A stretch of DNA of 24,060 nucleotides from an uncultured bacterium (GCA_900551675.1 URXH01000021.1:1-24060); one strand, 5' to 3'. Positions 13,422-21,684 are shown, counted from the stretch's first letter. The notes: a model not told the origin generated them from the letters alone. Numbers and translations: made by a program.

Positions 13422-14222
13422 TGATTTTATGGCATTTGGAATGTACCTGATTGTGTCGGAAGCCAAGACTCCGTATTCAGTCAGGTCATTTTTTGCCAGA
13501 TCGCCTGCTAGTCCGTGGAGGTATACTCCTAAAACCGATGCATCAAAAGTATTCATGTGCTGTGCTAAGAGTCCTGCAATCATTCCGGCTAATACATCGC
13601 CGCTTCCTGCTTTTGCAAGCGCACTGTTACCGGTTTTGTTATAATAAATAGTTCCATACTGTGATGCAACAATTGTCCTGTGAGATTTGAGCACTGTAAC
13701 ACAGTTGTATTTTTTGCATATTTCCTGCGCTGTATCTTCAGGGGATTGTAATACTTTATCAAGTGTTGTATGCAATAGTCTTGAAGCTTCTTTAGGGTGA
13801 GGGGTTAAGACTACATTTTCAGGCAGCTGTATGTTATTTTCTGCAAGAATATTCAATCCGTCCGCATCAATCACTGTTGGAAGTTCTTTTGACAGTGAAA
13901 CTGTTTGTTTAAAGATTTTAACTGCTTCATCAGATGTTGAGAGCCCGCAGCCTATAAGCAAGACTGTTGAAGTTTTTATAATATTCGGAATTTTTTCAAC
14001 AGGAGCAAGAACTATTTCCGGAGAAAACGATGATGCAACTCTTAAAACCTTTTCATGGCTTGCAAGTTCAACATATCCCGCTCCGATTTTCAGTGCAGAA
14101 ATCGATGATAAATAAGCCGCTCCAGTCATATATTCAGAACCCGATACATTTAAAATTTTTCCGAAAGTCCCCTTATTTGAATTTTCTGGTCTTTCAGGCA
14201 TCTTTGGTATATTATAATCCAT
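13404..14222 (-). CDS. nnrD: ADP-dependent NAD(P)H-hydrate dehydratase
   Basis: 272 residues, ribokinase-like fold. It repairs NAD(P)H damaged by hydration, using ADP to dehydrate the S-form of NAD(P)HX. Landmarks: NKGTFGKILNVSGS (16-29), the family's KGxFG start; PTVIDADGL (115-123); VVLTPHPKEASRL (137-149); VLKSHRTIV (177-185); and KAGSGDVLAGMIAGLL (204-219) with the catalytic-site aspartate D209. The epimerase (NnrE) half found fused in many bacteria is absent, and this protein begins directly with the dehydratase. It is the last gene of a four-gene operon; its start overlaps the end of trmL by 11 nt. Its 3' end overlaps the convergent 83-aa protein gene. Confidence 0.9.
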   Translation of the reverse strand: MDYNIPKMPERPENSNKGTFGKILNVSGSEYMTGAAYLSSISALKIGAGYVELASHEKVLRVASSFSPEIVLAPVEKIPNIIKTSTVLLIGCGLSTSDEAVKIFKQTVSLSKELPTVIDADGLNILAENNIQLPENVVLTPHPKEASRLLHTTLDKVLQSPEDTAQEICKKYNCVTVLKSHRTIVASQYGTIYYNKTGNSALAKAGSGDVLAGMIAGLLAQHMNTFDASVLGVYLHGLAGDLAKNDLTEYGVLASDTIRYIPNAIKSLHIDI

Positions 14223-14661
14223 TTTGTCTTATAGCCTCATAAGCAACAATTGCAACGGAATTAGATAAATTCAAACTTCTTTGTCCTTCTTTCATCGGAA
14301 TTGTAAGAGCATTTTTATTTTTTACATAAATCTCAGGAAGTCCTCTTGTCTCAGGTCCGAAAACAAGGAAATCTCCGTCATGAAATTTTACATCCGTGTA
14401 CAATCTGTTTGTTTTAGTTGTCAGATAATAAAAATTAGCAGAACTGTTTGCCTTAAACAATTCCTCCATTGTATCAATTTTGTGCAAATCGACACTGTCC
14501 CAGTAGTCTAATCCTGCACGTTTTGTATATTTACTTGACAGTGAGAACCCGAGCTTGCCGACAAGATAAAGAGAAGCCCCCGTACATGCACAAAGCCTTG
14601 CAATGTTTCCTGTATTTTGCGGGATTTCAGGCTCATATAAAACTATGTTAATTTTAGCCAT
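14212..14661 (-). CDS. trmL: tRNA (cytidine(34)-2'-O)-methyltransferase
   Basis: 149 residues, near the usual ~155. A SPOUT-class methyltransferase with the trefoil-knot SAM site, acting as a dimer to methylate the ribose of the wobble base in tRNA-Leu. Landmarks: IVLYEPEIPQNTGNIARLCA at the N-terminus, the LDYWD motif (R-A-G-L-D-Y-W), VFGPETRGLP (~99-108), I-P-M and R-S-L-N-L-S-N-S-V-A-I-V-A-Y-E-A near the C-terminus. All are typical of TrmL and shorter than the TrmH/RlmB group, which has extra N-terminal domains. It lies 3 nt after the CDP-alcohol phosphatidyltransferase gene and overlaps nnrD by 11 nt. Confidence 0.9.
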   Translation of the reverse strand: MAKINIVLYEPEIPQNTGNIARLCACTGASLYLVGKLGFSLSSKYTKRAGLDYWDSVDLHKIDTMEELFKANSSANFYYLTTKTNRLYTDVKFHDGDFLVFGPETRGLPEIYVKNKNALTIPMKEGQRSLNLSNSVAIVAYEAIRQNGL

Positions 14662-14664
14662 TCT

Positions 14665-15282
14665 TTAATCCTTATTGAATAATTTCGGACTTTCAACAAC
14701 GACAGGTATTGCTCTTACTACGCAGAATATAATTGCTGCCCAGGCAAATAGCATTGTTATTGTATGAAGAACAGGAGTTCCGCTCCATAGTTCCATCCCA
14801 GGTGTGTTTACGGCAATCAGCAGGAGAAATGCCAGAACTTTTGCAACTGCATAGCTTATTCTCATAAAACGTGATGCGCAGATAAATTTTCCCCATGATG
14901 TAGACTGCATTGATTTATCTCCGAAGGCAGTCATTCCTTGAGAGAGTGCAACACTTCTGATTCCATCTGTTGTGAAGGCTCTTGCAGTACAGATAAGAGG
15001 AAATATAATACTTATCCAGCCCATAACCGAAAAAACTGTCCAGTATGAGATCTCAACAATTCTATCTCCTAAAATATCCAGTACAGAACCCCATTCAGAC
15101 GACTGATTTAATTTTCTTGCAAGATAACCGTCCAATCCATCCATAGAAAATGCGATAATTGTCAATACAAATGCAAGCAAATAAGCCCATGTCGTTTTAA
15201 CATAGAGTAATGCAATTGCACCGTAAGCCACAAATATACGTGAAACTGATACGATATTTGCAAGATTGTTTTTTATATTCAT
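14665..15282 (-). CDS. CDP-alcohol phosphatidyltransferase family membrane protein (PgsA-like)
   Basis: 205 residues with about five or six membrane helices. The full CDP-alcohol phosphotransferase motif is present: D48-x2-D51-G-x2-A-R56-x8-G65-x3-D69-x3-D73, so the active site looks complete. These enzymes swap the CMP of a CDP-lipid for a polar alcohol in the inner membrane. The length and N-terminal layout resemble phosphatidylglycerophosphate synthase, but substrate cannot be fixed from this motif and no pgp gene lies beside it, so I give no symbol. It is the second gene of the operon: 31 nt after the Gfo/Idh/MocA oxidoreductase gene and 3 nt before trmL. Confidence 0.83.
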   Translation of the reverse strand: MNIKNNLANIVSVSRIFVAYGAIALLYVKTTWAYLLAFVLTIIAFSMDGLDGYLARKLNQSSEWGSVLDILGDRIVEISYWTVFSVMGWISIIFPLICTARAFTTDGIRSVALSQGMTAFGDKSMQSTSWGKFICASRFMRISYAVAKVLAFLLLIAVNTPGMELWSGTPVLHTITMLFAWAAIIFCVVRAIPVVVESPKLFNKD

Positions 15283-15313
15283 TTATGTCTCTCCGTTTTT
15301 GCAAGTCTGAATT

Positions 15314-16312
15314 TTATTTTTTTGTTCTTGATAGGGCGAAATTAACTTCATCGAGTTTTTTTACTCTATCGCCGAGCATAATTTTTTCAGCTTCTTCAAG
15401 AATTTGTGTTACCATACAGCCGTTGTCTCCGTCTGAGCGGGCTTTTTTACCTGTTGAACAGCAGCTTATAAAGTGCTGGCATTCAAGTTTTAAAGGCTCA
15501 ATTTCAAGGTAATCCAGCTTAATATTTTGAGAATTGTCTTTTACAAAATTGTCGTATATAACAAGTTTGTTTTCCGGAACAGTATCATCTAAAATAGCCG
15601 TGGCTTTTGTACCTCTTACAAGAAGCTGAACATGTTTTCTCGGTGTAATCCAGCTTTCCGAAATATGCCCTATAACTCCGTCTTCAAACTGAATCCCGAC
15701 ATGTGTTATATCCATAATGTCGTTTTGTTCTGAAGAACACCCGAGAGCCGAAAGTACATGGACAGGTTCTTTGCCTGTAACATAGCTGATTAAAGATACA
15801 TCATGAGGCGCCAGATCCCACATTACGCTTCTGTCATTTTTAAAGAAATTTACATTTAATCTGTCGCTCTGTGCATAAATAACTTTTCCTAAAGCACCTT
15901 CTTCAATAAGCATTTTTAAACGATTTACGGCAGGATGGTAAAGCAGTAAGTGCCCGACCATCAAAACAAGGCCTTTTTCATGCGCAAGTTGTGTCAAATC
16001 TCTGGCTTCAGCGGCAACAGTTGAAATTGGTTTTTCAACATAAACATTTTTACCTGCTTCAAGCATTGCTTTGACCATTTTATAATGTGTGTGGCTCGGG
16101 GTAACAACGCATACACCGGTTATATCTTTGTTGTTAATAATTTCATTAAAATCTTTCGTAACTTTGACCCCCGGATACTGTTCCGATACTTTTTTCAGGT
16201 TTTCTTCATCAATATCGCAGACAGTATCAAGTACGTTTAAGTTATAAAAATTGCGGACAATGTTTCTTCCCCATACACCGCAGCCAATTACTGCAATTTT
16301 TTGTTCACTCAT
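15314..16312 (-). CDS. Gfo/Idh/MocA family NAD(P)-dependent sugar oxidoreductase
   Basis: 332 residues. N-terminal Rossmann fold with IGCGVWGRN (9-17), acidic D-I-D after the second strand, TPSHTHY (71-77), and the family's EKPIS (93-97) with the catalytic lysine K94. The C-terminal substrate domain begins near 120 and has WDLAPHD (165-171), the usual histidine site. The WDLAPHD and the C-terminal LxxEPLKLECQHFI resemble dehydrogenases acting on UDP-amino sugars (WbpB/WlbA type), so a part in surface polysaccharide or amino-sugar synthesis is possible but not proven. A ribosome site (AGGG) precedes the ATG, and a plausible promoter (TTGCAA at 16390-16395, TTATAT at 16366-16371) lies just upstream. 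It heads the operon with the phosphatidyltransferase, trmL and nnrD. Confidence 0.85.
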   Translation of the reverse strand: MSEQKIAVIGCGVWGRNIVRNFYNLNVLDTVCDIDEENLKKVSEQYPGVKVTKDFNEIINNKDITGVCVVTPSHTHYKMVKAMLEAGKNVYVEKPISTVAAEARDLTQLAHEKGLVLMVGHLLLYHPAVNRLKMLIEEGALGKVIYAQSDRLNVNFFKNDRSVMWDLAPHDVSLISYVTGKEPVHVLSALGCSSEQNDIMDITHVGIQFEDGVIGHISESWITPRKHVQLLVRGTKATAILDDTVPENKLVIYDNFVKDNSQNIKLDYLEIEPLKLECQHFISCCSTGKKARSDGDNGCMVTQILEEAEKIMLGDRVKKLDEVNFALSRTKK

Positions 16313-16343
16313 TTTAATTCCCTAATTTCCTTATATCTCTATT

Positions 16344-16361
16344 AAAGGCTTGCGCCTTTTT
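16344..16361. terminator. Small hairpin between the GT2 gene and the downstream operon
   Basis: AAAGGC-TTGC-GCCTTT, a perfect 6-bp stem. The longer T-run is on the plus strand, while on the minus strand, where the preceding GT2 gene ends 42 nt before it, only TTTAAT follows. It is a weak terminator for that gene at best. Confidence 0.4.
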
Positions 16362-16402
16362 ATTTATATAATACTACTCAAAGATTTTTTTGCAAACTCT
16401 TT

Positions 16403-17272
16403 TTATGCATTATTTTCATTTTGTTGCTGCTGAAGTGCAGATAGTCTTAATTGATGCATCTCTTCGCATTTTTGATAAAAAATTTCTCTGTCAGCTTCTG
16501 GAAAATATACGGCTAATTTATCTAAAAGCCCTTTCGGAAATTCTGAATATTTTGCCATTCTATCCAGAATATCGTCATTCAGCGGATATATAGATCTGAA
16601 ATTCTTGTAATAAATTGCCTTAACCTCTTCTTCGGAACGCTGCAGATTTTCCATAGGTTTTGTTCCGAGTTTGTAAGTTACGTAATTTGTATCAAAATAT
16701 GCAGGAGTATATTTTTTCATTATTATTCTCATAATAAAGTCAAAGTCAGACATTGTTTTAAATTTCAAATCGAAATAGTTTTCCTTTTCAATCATAGATT
16801 TTTTGAAAAACATAGCCTGCCTTGAGCATGGCATAGCCTGAAAAGCGTTATACATAGAAGGTGCAAATAAAAATACAAAGCCTTCGGGATGCCTGCAGTA
16901 AGCCGGTGCAAATGTGAAATCGGCATTGTTCGCTTCCATAAGATTTACAATATCGTAGATCGAAGTTATATCGTGTATAAAGTCATCACAGCTTAAAAAT
17001 GTAATATATTTCCCTTTTGCACGCATTACACCTTTATTGTAAGCATCAAATTTTCCGGTGTCGCGTTCCGAGTAAAAATTAAAAAATCCTAGATTTTTAT
17101 AATTTTTAAGCATTTCAACTGTTCCGTCATTTGAAGCTTTGTCGATTACGAGGTGCTCAATATACGGATATGTCTGGAGTTCAAGCAGTGATATTAAAAG
17201 ATTAAAGTCATCTGCCAGATTGTTTTCCAGAAGGTTGTATGTCGGCGTAACTATAGTAACGTAAGGTTCCAT
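16403..17272 (-). CDS. Glycosyltransferase family 2 protein
   Basis: 289 residues. GT-A fold: VTIVTPTYN (5-13), LVIDKASNDGT (41-51), SERDTGKFDAYNKG (68-81), and the metal-binding acidic pair in TFLSCDDF (91-98). The Ser-Glu-x-Asp-x-Gly-x-x-Asp-Ala run is typical of GT2 enzymes acting on surface polysaccharide. The last ~60 residues are helical and end in a Gln/Asn-rich tail. It transfers a sugar from a nucleotide donor; the acceptor is unknown. The ATG is preceded by GAGGAT. It stands just upstream of the oxidoreductase-led operon, separated by ~90 nt containing a small hairpin and a candidate promoter. Confidence 0.87.
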   Translation of the reverse strand: MEPYVTIVTPTYNLLENNLADDFNLLISLLELQTYPYIEHLVIDKASNDGTVEMLKNYKNLGFFNFYSERDTGKFDAYNKGVMRAKGKYITFLSCDDFIHDITSIYDIVNLMEANNADFTFAPAYCRHPEGFVFLFAPSMYNAFQAMPCSRQAMFFKKSMIEKENYFDLKFKTMSDFDFIMRIIMKKYTPAYFDTNYVTYKLGTKPMENLQRSEEEVKAIYYKNFRSIYPLNDDILDRMAKYSEFPKGLLDKLAVYFPEADREIFYQKCEEMHQLRLSALQQQQNENNA

Positions 17273-17437
17273 TTTCTATCCTCATTCTGCAAATTTTTTC
17301 TTAATAATAGCATATTGTACGTCTTTTTACGAATTATTAAGAGATGTAAATTATATACATAAATTACAACAAAAAAGGTTAAAAGTGAGTTTAAATATAA
17401 ATAGTAGTGTTTATTAAGAGTGGTATAGGAGGTTATT

Positions 17438-17857
17438 ATGACTCAGTATACTTCGATTTCGCCTGCCGAAACAGGAATTATGACAGGGGTTGTTTCGGCT
17501 GCTGCAGGTTATGCGCTTGCCCCGCGAAAGTACAATCTGGAACAGTTATTGACGCAGAAACCTGATGTTTTTCAAAAATCTTTTTCGGAAAATGTTATTA
17601 AAAACGCCGGAAAAGAACAGAAAAAAGCTCTTGATATTATTCTTGAAGGGCGTAAAATTCTTAAAAATGCGTCAAAAAATAATTCCGTGGAAGCAAAACT
17701 TGCTGAACTTTTGAATGCCCCGAAGTATTCAAAAGCTTATAGAGCCGTTAAAGATTTTCTGCCGAAAGCGAGGGTGCAGACTGCTATTGTATTCGGTATT
17801 ATAGGAGCATTAGCCGGAATTTTCGGCAGAATAATGTTCGGAGAAAAAACAGCTTAA
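17438..17857 (+). CDS. Uncharacterised small protein with two hydrophobic segments
   Basis: 139 residues. A weakly hydrophobic Gly/Ala segment near the N-terminus (GIMTGVVSAAAGYALAP, ~13-29) is followed by a charged helical middle (residues ~30-105, rich in Lys, Glu and Leu). A clear C-terminal membrane helix with glycine-zipper spacing (AIVFGIIGALAGIFGRIMFG) and a basic tail end the protein. No named family is recognised. The ribosome site is a perfect AGGAGG 6 nt before the ATG, so it is very probably expressed. Its stop codon TAA overlaps the stop of the convergent dacB gene in the shared palindrome TTAA. The arrangement suggests a membrane-anchored helical protein; function unknown. Confidence 0.75.
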   Translation: MTQYTSISPAETGIMTGVVSAAAGYALAPRKYNLEQLLTQKPDVFQKSFSENVIKNAGKEQKKALDIILEGRKILKNASKNNSVEAKLAELLNAPKYSKAYRAVKDFLPKARVQTAIVFGIIGALAGIFGRIMFGEKTA

Positions 17858-19203
17858 TATTCTGTATAAATGTCTCTTATTATATATTCTTCCAGAGATT
17901 TTTTGTCATTTGATTTTGTTTTTGAATCATGGATCATGATGGCAAAAGTGTATTTTTTGCCGTTTCTGGAAGTTATATAGCCAGCAATTGCACTGACATC
18001 AGATAGGGTGCCTGTTTTCGCCTTTAAGTTATCTTTGAAATAAAGCATTCTGTTTTTCAAAGTTCCTTCCCCTGCTGTCGGCATGTTTTCTTCCAGCATA
18101 TTGCGGACTTCTTTTTTTGCTAAAAACTCACTCATAAAATCTGCAGTCATTATATTATTTTTAGAAACCCCGCTTCCGTCAACAATTTTTATGTTATCAG
18201 ATTTCATGTTGAGTTTGGCAAAATAAGCATTTAGCATTTTTTGAGAATTTGCAAGCGAGCCGGTATTTTGTACAAATTTGGCTCCTGCGAGCTTAAAAAC
18301 GGTTTCTGCAACAAAGTTATTGCTGTTCGTGAGGATTTCTTTAACAGCTTTTTCCAGCGGATGCTTCACCTCGCTTACCTGATAAATATTTGATGCAGGT
18401 ATTTTTTTTTGCTGAAAACTTCCGTAGTAATCCATTTTGGCAGAACGTATAGCATCTTCAAGTCTCAAAATAAAGTATCTTTTAGGATTGTTAATAGGAA
18501 TATATTTAGTAATTTGTGTTTTTACTGTGCCTTCAACTTTTAGCATATCAGGCGAGATATTGTTGTTGCGGCTTATTTCAATATTATTTTCTTTGCCTGT
18601 TGCAACCAGATTCATAAATGTTGTCGGATAGAATTTTGATGTGTAAATATCGGCAGGCGCACCGAATATTGTGGACGCGATAATTATTCCTAACTTGTTT
18701 CCGTCTATATTGTATGAGCTGAATTTTGGCATCAGCGGGTTTAAATCATCATCCCACTGCCAGCCTTCGCCCCATTCCGTGCTGTCAAAAATATAGTCAT
18801 CAATATAAATAATTTTAGGTGAAATTATCTTTTTCTCTTTAACAGCTTTTTCAAAGAGGCTGTTTAATCCAGCAGAGGTTAAAAACGGATCTGCACCGAG
18901 TTTTAGATATAATTCATTATTTGTATTTTTATATAAACCGGTTGAAAATTCGTAATCTTTCCCTAGTTGGTCTATGGAGGCTGAAAGTGTTATAAGTTTC
19001 AATGTTGATGCAGGCATAACAGGTTTTTCACCGTGTAATTCATAGACGCTTTCCCCTGTTTCAATGTCTCTGACAGAAACTGATACTCCGCTTTTGTTGA
19101 TATCCGATTGTCCTATGGTTCTGTCTATGGCTGCTGCAGATGCCTGATTTTGGATTCCTGAAATAATAAGCAGACTGAATAAAAATGCCAGTAATTTTTT
19201 CAT
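17854..19203 (-). CDS. dacB: D-alanyl-D-alanine carboxypeptidase/endopeptidase (PBP4, peptidase S13)
   Basis: 449 residues. A signal peptide (MKKLLAFLFSLLIISG, cleavage near residue 23) sends it to the periplasm. The three active-site motifs are present: S66-T-L-K69 (in MPASTLKL), S-N-N (in NSNNFVAE), and K-T-G (in KAKTGTLSD). The inserted beta domain between the first and second motifs, which marks the S13/PBP4 family, is also there, as is the DGSGVSKNN segment. It removes terminal D-Ala or cuts D-Ala-DAP cross-links and helps peptidoglycan turnover. It is the last gene of a three-gene operon: its ATG overlaps the stop of the nitrilase-family gene by 4 nt (ATGA). Confidence 0.92.
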   Translation of the reverse strand: MKKLLAFLFSLLIISGIQNQASAAAIDRTIGQSDINKSGVSVSVRDIETGESVYELHGEKPVMPASTLKLITLSASIDQLGKDYEFSTGLYKNTNNELYLKLGADPFLTSAGLNSLFEKAVKEKKIISPKIIYIDDYIFDSTEWGEGWQWDDDLNPLMPKFSSYNIDGNKLGIIIASTIFGAPADIYTSKFYPTTFMNLVATGKENNIEISRNNNISPDMLKVEGTVKTQITKYIPINNPKRYFILRLEDAIRSAKMDYYGSFQQKKIPASNIYQVSEVKHPLEKAVKEILTNSNNFVAETVFKLAGAKFVQNTGSLANSQKMLNAYFAKLNMKSDNIKIVDGSGVSKNNIMTADFMSEFLAKKEVRNMLEENMPTAGEGTLKNRMLYFKDNLKAKTGTLSDVSAIAGYITSRNGKKYTFAIMIHDSKTKSNDKKSLEEYIIRDIYTEY

Positions 19204-20024
19204 AACATTTCAACCTCATAATATTTTTTTATGTCGTTAAGACAGGTACATTTATTTCTGAATTCGTACATTGGTGCAAAATCAATACTTGCAGAAAATG
19301 CTCCTTCTTTTTGGTCTTTAATTTCTGAAATGGTTTCGCCTTTGTAGTCAATAATTCTTGAGTGTCCTAAATTCCATTCGTCATTTTCAATATAACCTGA
19401 TTGAGTTAATGCAACCATGTATGTCTGATTTTCTACTGCCCTGCATCGTGTCATGCACTCCCACGGTACAGGTTTATTAAGCCCCCAGGCCGCGCAGTTT
19501 ATAAAAAGGTCAGCCCCTGCTTTTCTGTAAGCTCTGTAGATTTCGGGAAACCTTATATCATAACATATTGTAAGTCCTGTTTTGATACCTTCTATATTAA
19601 CCATAACAGGATTATTGCCTGTTTCTACAAATTTACCTTCATTGCATCCGTAATATGAGAATAAGTGATTTTTAGAATATAAAGCGACAAGTTCTCCTTT
19701 TCTGTTTAATACGGGACAGGTATTGTAATAATGTTCGTTATTTTTGGAAATAAAGCTCCCGCCGACAACCCAGGTATTGTATTCTTTTGCAATATCCGAG
19801 AGAAATTTAATTGTTTCGCTGTCATTAATTTCTTCAGCACTTTCCCTGAAGTATTTAGGCGACCAGCCTACAGTCCAAACTTCAGGCAGAACTATAAGAT
19901 CTACTCCTTGGTTTATATCTCTTTTAACAAGGAATGCCATTTTATCAAAATTTGCTTTTTTGTCCCCGAGCTTTGAACACATCTGTATTGCGGATATGTT
20001 TAATTCTTTTTCTTTTTGTCCCAT
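19200..20024 (-). CDS. Nitrilase-family carbon-nitrogen hydrolase (omega-amidase-like)
   Basis: 274 residues. Catalytic triad E48 (VLPEVW), K118 (YSKNHLF) and C154 (ICYDIRFPE) is complete, and the second conserved glutamate of this superfamily also appears in the C-terminal half. The CYDIRFPE variant and the N-terminal ISAIQM resemble omega-amidases and related amide hydrolases (e.g. deaminated-glutathione amidase), more than true nitrilases. It would be cytosolic and cleave a small amide; the substrate cannot be given from sequence. It overlaps the end of the upstream acyltransferase gene by 25 nt and the dacB start by 4 nt, so the three are one transcript. No clear ribosome site precedes it, so translational coupling is likely. 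Confidence 0.85.
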   Translation of the reverse strand: MGQKEKELNISAIQMCSKLGDKKANFDKMAFLVKRDINQGVDLIVLPEVWTVGWSPKYFRESAEEINDSETIKFLSDIAKEYNTWVVGGSFISKNNEHYYNTCPVLNRKGELVALYSKNHLFSYYGCNEGKFVETGNNPVMVNIEGIKTGLTICYDIRFPEIYRAYRKAGADLFINCAAWGLNKPVPWECMTRCRAVENQTYMVALTQSGYIENDEWNLGHSRIIDYKGETISEIKDQKEGAFSASIDFAPMYEFRNKCTCLNDIKKYYEVEML

Positions 20025-20686
20025 AGTTTTTGTTTTTTAGCCTCGTTATATATTTCAGGTGCTTTTGCATCTAAATTTAAAAGCTCATTTTTAATTTTTT
20101 CTTTTACAGCGATAATTTCTCCATCAGAAGCATCATTTTTTATATATATCGGCTCCCCGTAGATGTTTAAAATATTACATTTGCCCAGAGGTGTTTTCAT
20201 TTTATCCCATGAGGGCAGACTTATAAAAGTTTTTTGCGGAGAAAACCATGTAACAGGAATTATCGGTGCTCCTGACATTTGTGCGAGTTTAACTGCTCCG
20301 TTTTTAACTTTATGCAGCGGACCATGCGGCCCGTCAACCATTATTGCTACACTTTCTCCTTCTTTTAATCTTGTAAGCATCTGCATTGTTGATTCAACAG
20401 AGCCTTTTTTGCCTGATGAACCGCGTACAACTTTAAAGCCCCAGTTCTCGCAGACATTTGCCACAATATGCCCGTCAATTGAATTGCTGATTAGTATACT
20501 TAAATTTTTTCTGTCTTTAATCCCGTGTACTAAAAACTGGTTTGCATGCCACATCGCAAATATGCAGGGCGGATTAATAGGATGATTGTGGTTTTCAATA
20601 TGAGTAAATTTTTCCTGTAATCTTAAAATTTTGTATGCGGTATTTGTAATAATTTTCAGATTACTGTCATTAATCAGTCTAACCAT
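20000..20686 (-). CDS. Lysophospholipid acyltransferase-like protein (DUF374)
   Basis: 228 residues. Matches the DUF374 group of the LPLAT superfamily: FAMWHANQFL (43-52) with the H-x4-type active-site region, SNSIDGHIVANVCENWGFKVVRGSSGKKG (67-95), and the VDGPHGP block (117-123). No clear membrane helix beyond a possible N-terminal amphipathic stretch. The family is thought to move acyl chains onto lipids such as lipid A precursors or lysophospholipids at the inner membrane; the true acceptor is unproven. An extended -10 sits 7 nt before the ATG, implying a leaderless message. It is the first gene of the operon with the amidase and dacB. Confidence 0.85.
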   Translation of the reverse strand: MVRLINDSNLKIITNTAYKILRLQEKFTHIENHNHPINPPCIFAMWHANQFLVHGIKDRKNLSILISNSIDGHIVANVCENWGFKVVRGSSGKKGSVESTMQMLTRLKEGESVAIMVDGPHGPLHKVKNGAVKLAQMSGAPIIPVTWFSPQKTFISLPSWDKMKTPLGKCNILNIYGEPIYIKNDASDGEIIAVKEKIKNELLNLDAKAPEIYNEAKKQKLWDKKKKN

Positions 20687-20693
20687 GCTTTTT

Positions 20694-20702
20694 ATTATAT
20701 CA
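20694..20702 (-). promoter_or_regulatory. Extended -10 promoter giving a leaderless transcript
   Basis: On the minus strand TGATATAAT, a perfect -10 with an upstream TG; no good -35 at 16-18 nt. With a usual start 6-8 nt downstream, transcription would begin at about the A of the ATG at 20686. Confidence 0.6.
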
Positions 20703-20838
20703 CGATTTACTGAAAAACATAGAATGTTTATGCTTATCCTTTCAGTTTTCAGTATAAATAATCTTATATTTTAGCTTGGAAGGCAATAGTTTATTTTTAT
20801 TAATTCATTTAACCTCATATTTAAAGAGGTGAGGGTAA

Positions 20839-21645
20839 ATGAAAAAATTTGTTTTATTATTATCATTAATGGTTTTGGCATCTGCTCCGGCGCAAGCAGG
20901 GATTTTATCCAGAATATTCGGATTTGGAAATTACAACAGCGGTTATTATTATCCGCCTGCTGTAAGGTATTCAAACAGTTCCTATTATCATCCGCCGAGG
21001 TATAACAATTATTATTACAATAACAATTCATATTACAACAGAAACCCGTATCGTTACAACAGATACTACAACAGATATCCCGGCAATTATTACAGACGTC
21101 CGGTTATTTTAAGAACAAATGTCAAAAGAAGTATGGGTGAAAGTAGCGAAAAACTTGTAGCAAATCAATTTTCAGGGATTGATAAATTGGAGCGGAAGAT
21201 CCTTTTGCAGACTTACGAATATGATTCCGCAAAAAATCGGATAGAAAGACTTGAGCAGAGAATATTCGGAGCTTCTCAACAGGGCGAGCTAGCTGAAAGA
21301 TTCAAAACATTGAAAGATGTTTCGAAAAATTTTAAAGCTTATAACCCAAACAGCATGTCCGAGGAACAAAATTATTCAGCTGAAAATTCTTACAGACCTC
21401 CTATTTTTACAGGCACTGCAGGAAGCGGATGGCAAAATACTCTATGGGGAAATTTTAAAAATCAGTTTGTTGGTATGCCGACAGGTTATACTCCTGCAAT
21501 GGATCCTGCTTATATGGATTATTTTGAGGCGGAACGTGCAATGATGGGCGGTAACGGTGAATCTGCAGATATCAGGACAAATACAGGTTATTATAGAGCG
21601 AACAGAGATCATGGAATGAGAACAGGTGTTACGATTTTAGATTGA
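20839..21645 (+). CDS. Exported Tyr/Asn-rich protein with C-terminal LE/FG motif
   Basis: 268 residues. A signal peptide (MKKFVLLLSLMVLASAPAQA, cleavage at residue 20-21) is followed by a low-complexity stretch (~28-88) dominated by Tyr, Asn, Pro and Arg with repeated Y-Y-N-R-Y units. Residues ~98-145 then form a helical domain ending in the motif NRIERLEQRIFGASQQG. I know this R-L-x-R-L-E-x-x-x-F-G motif from exported proteins of cyanobacteria and their relatives, but no function is attached to it. The last ~100 residues are Gly/Asn-rich. A good ribosome site (AGAGGTGAGGG) precedes the ATG. It stands upstream of fliJ but is separated by a promoter candidate. Envelope or surface location likely; function unknown. 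Confidence 0.75.
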   Translation: MKKFVLLLSLMVLASAPAQAGILSRIFGFGNYNSGYYYPPAVRYSNSSYYHPPRYNNYYYNNNSYYNRNPYRYNRYYNRYPGNYYRRPVILRTNVKRSMGESSEKLVANQFSGIDKLERKILLQTYEYDSAKNRIERLEQRIFGASQQGELAERFKTLKDVSKNFKAYNPNSMSEEQNYSAENSYRPPIFTGTAGSGWQNTLWGNFKNQFVGMPTGYTPAMDPAYMDYFEAERAMMGGNGESADIRTNTGYYRANRDHGMRTGVTILD

Positions 21646-21669
21646 CTTTCCTTTTAAAATCATTAATAT
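21642..21669 (+). promoter_or_regulatory. Possible promoter of the fliJ-led operon
   Basis: TTGACT (21642-21647), 16-nt spacer, TAATAT (21664-21669). It overlaps the stop codon of the preceding gene. It would give a ~60-nt leader that contains the inverted repeat at 21685-21733. Confidence 0.4.
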
Positions 21670-21684
21670 CATTCATATAGATGA

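Noticed and set aside
20771..21031. 86-codon minus-strand Asn/Cys-rich frame
   Set aside because: Mirror of the Tyr/Asn-rich coding stretch on the plus strand; no start signals.
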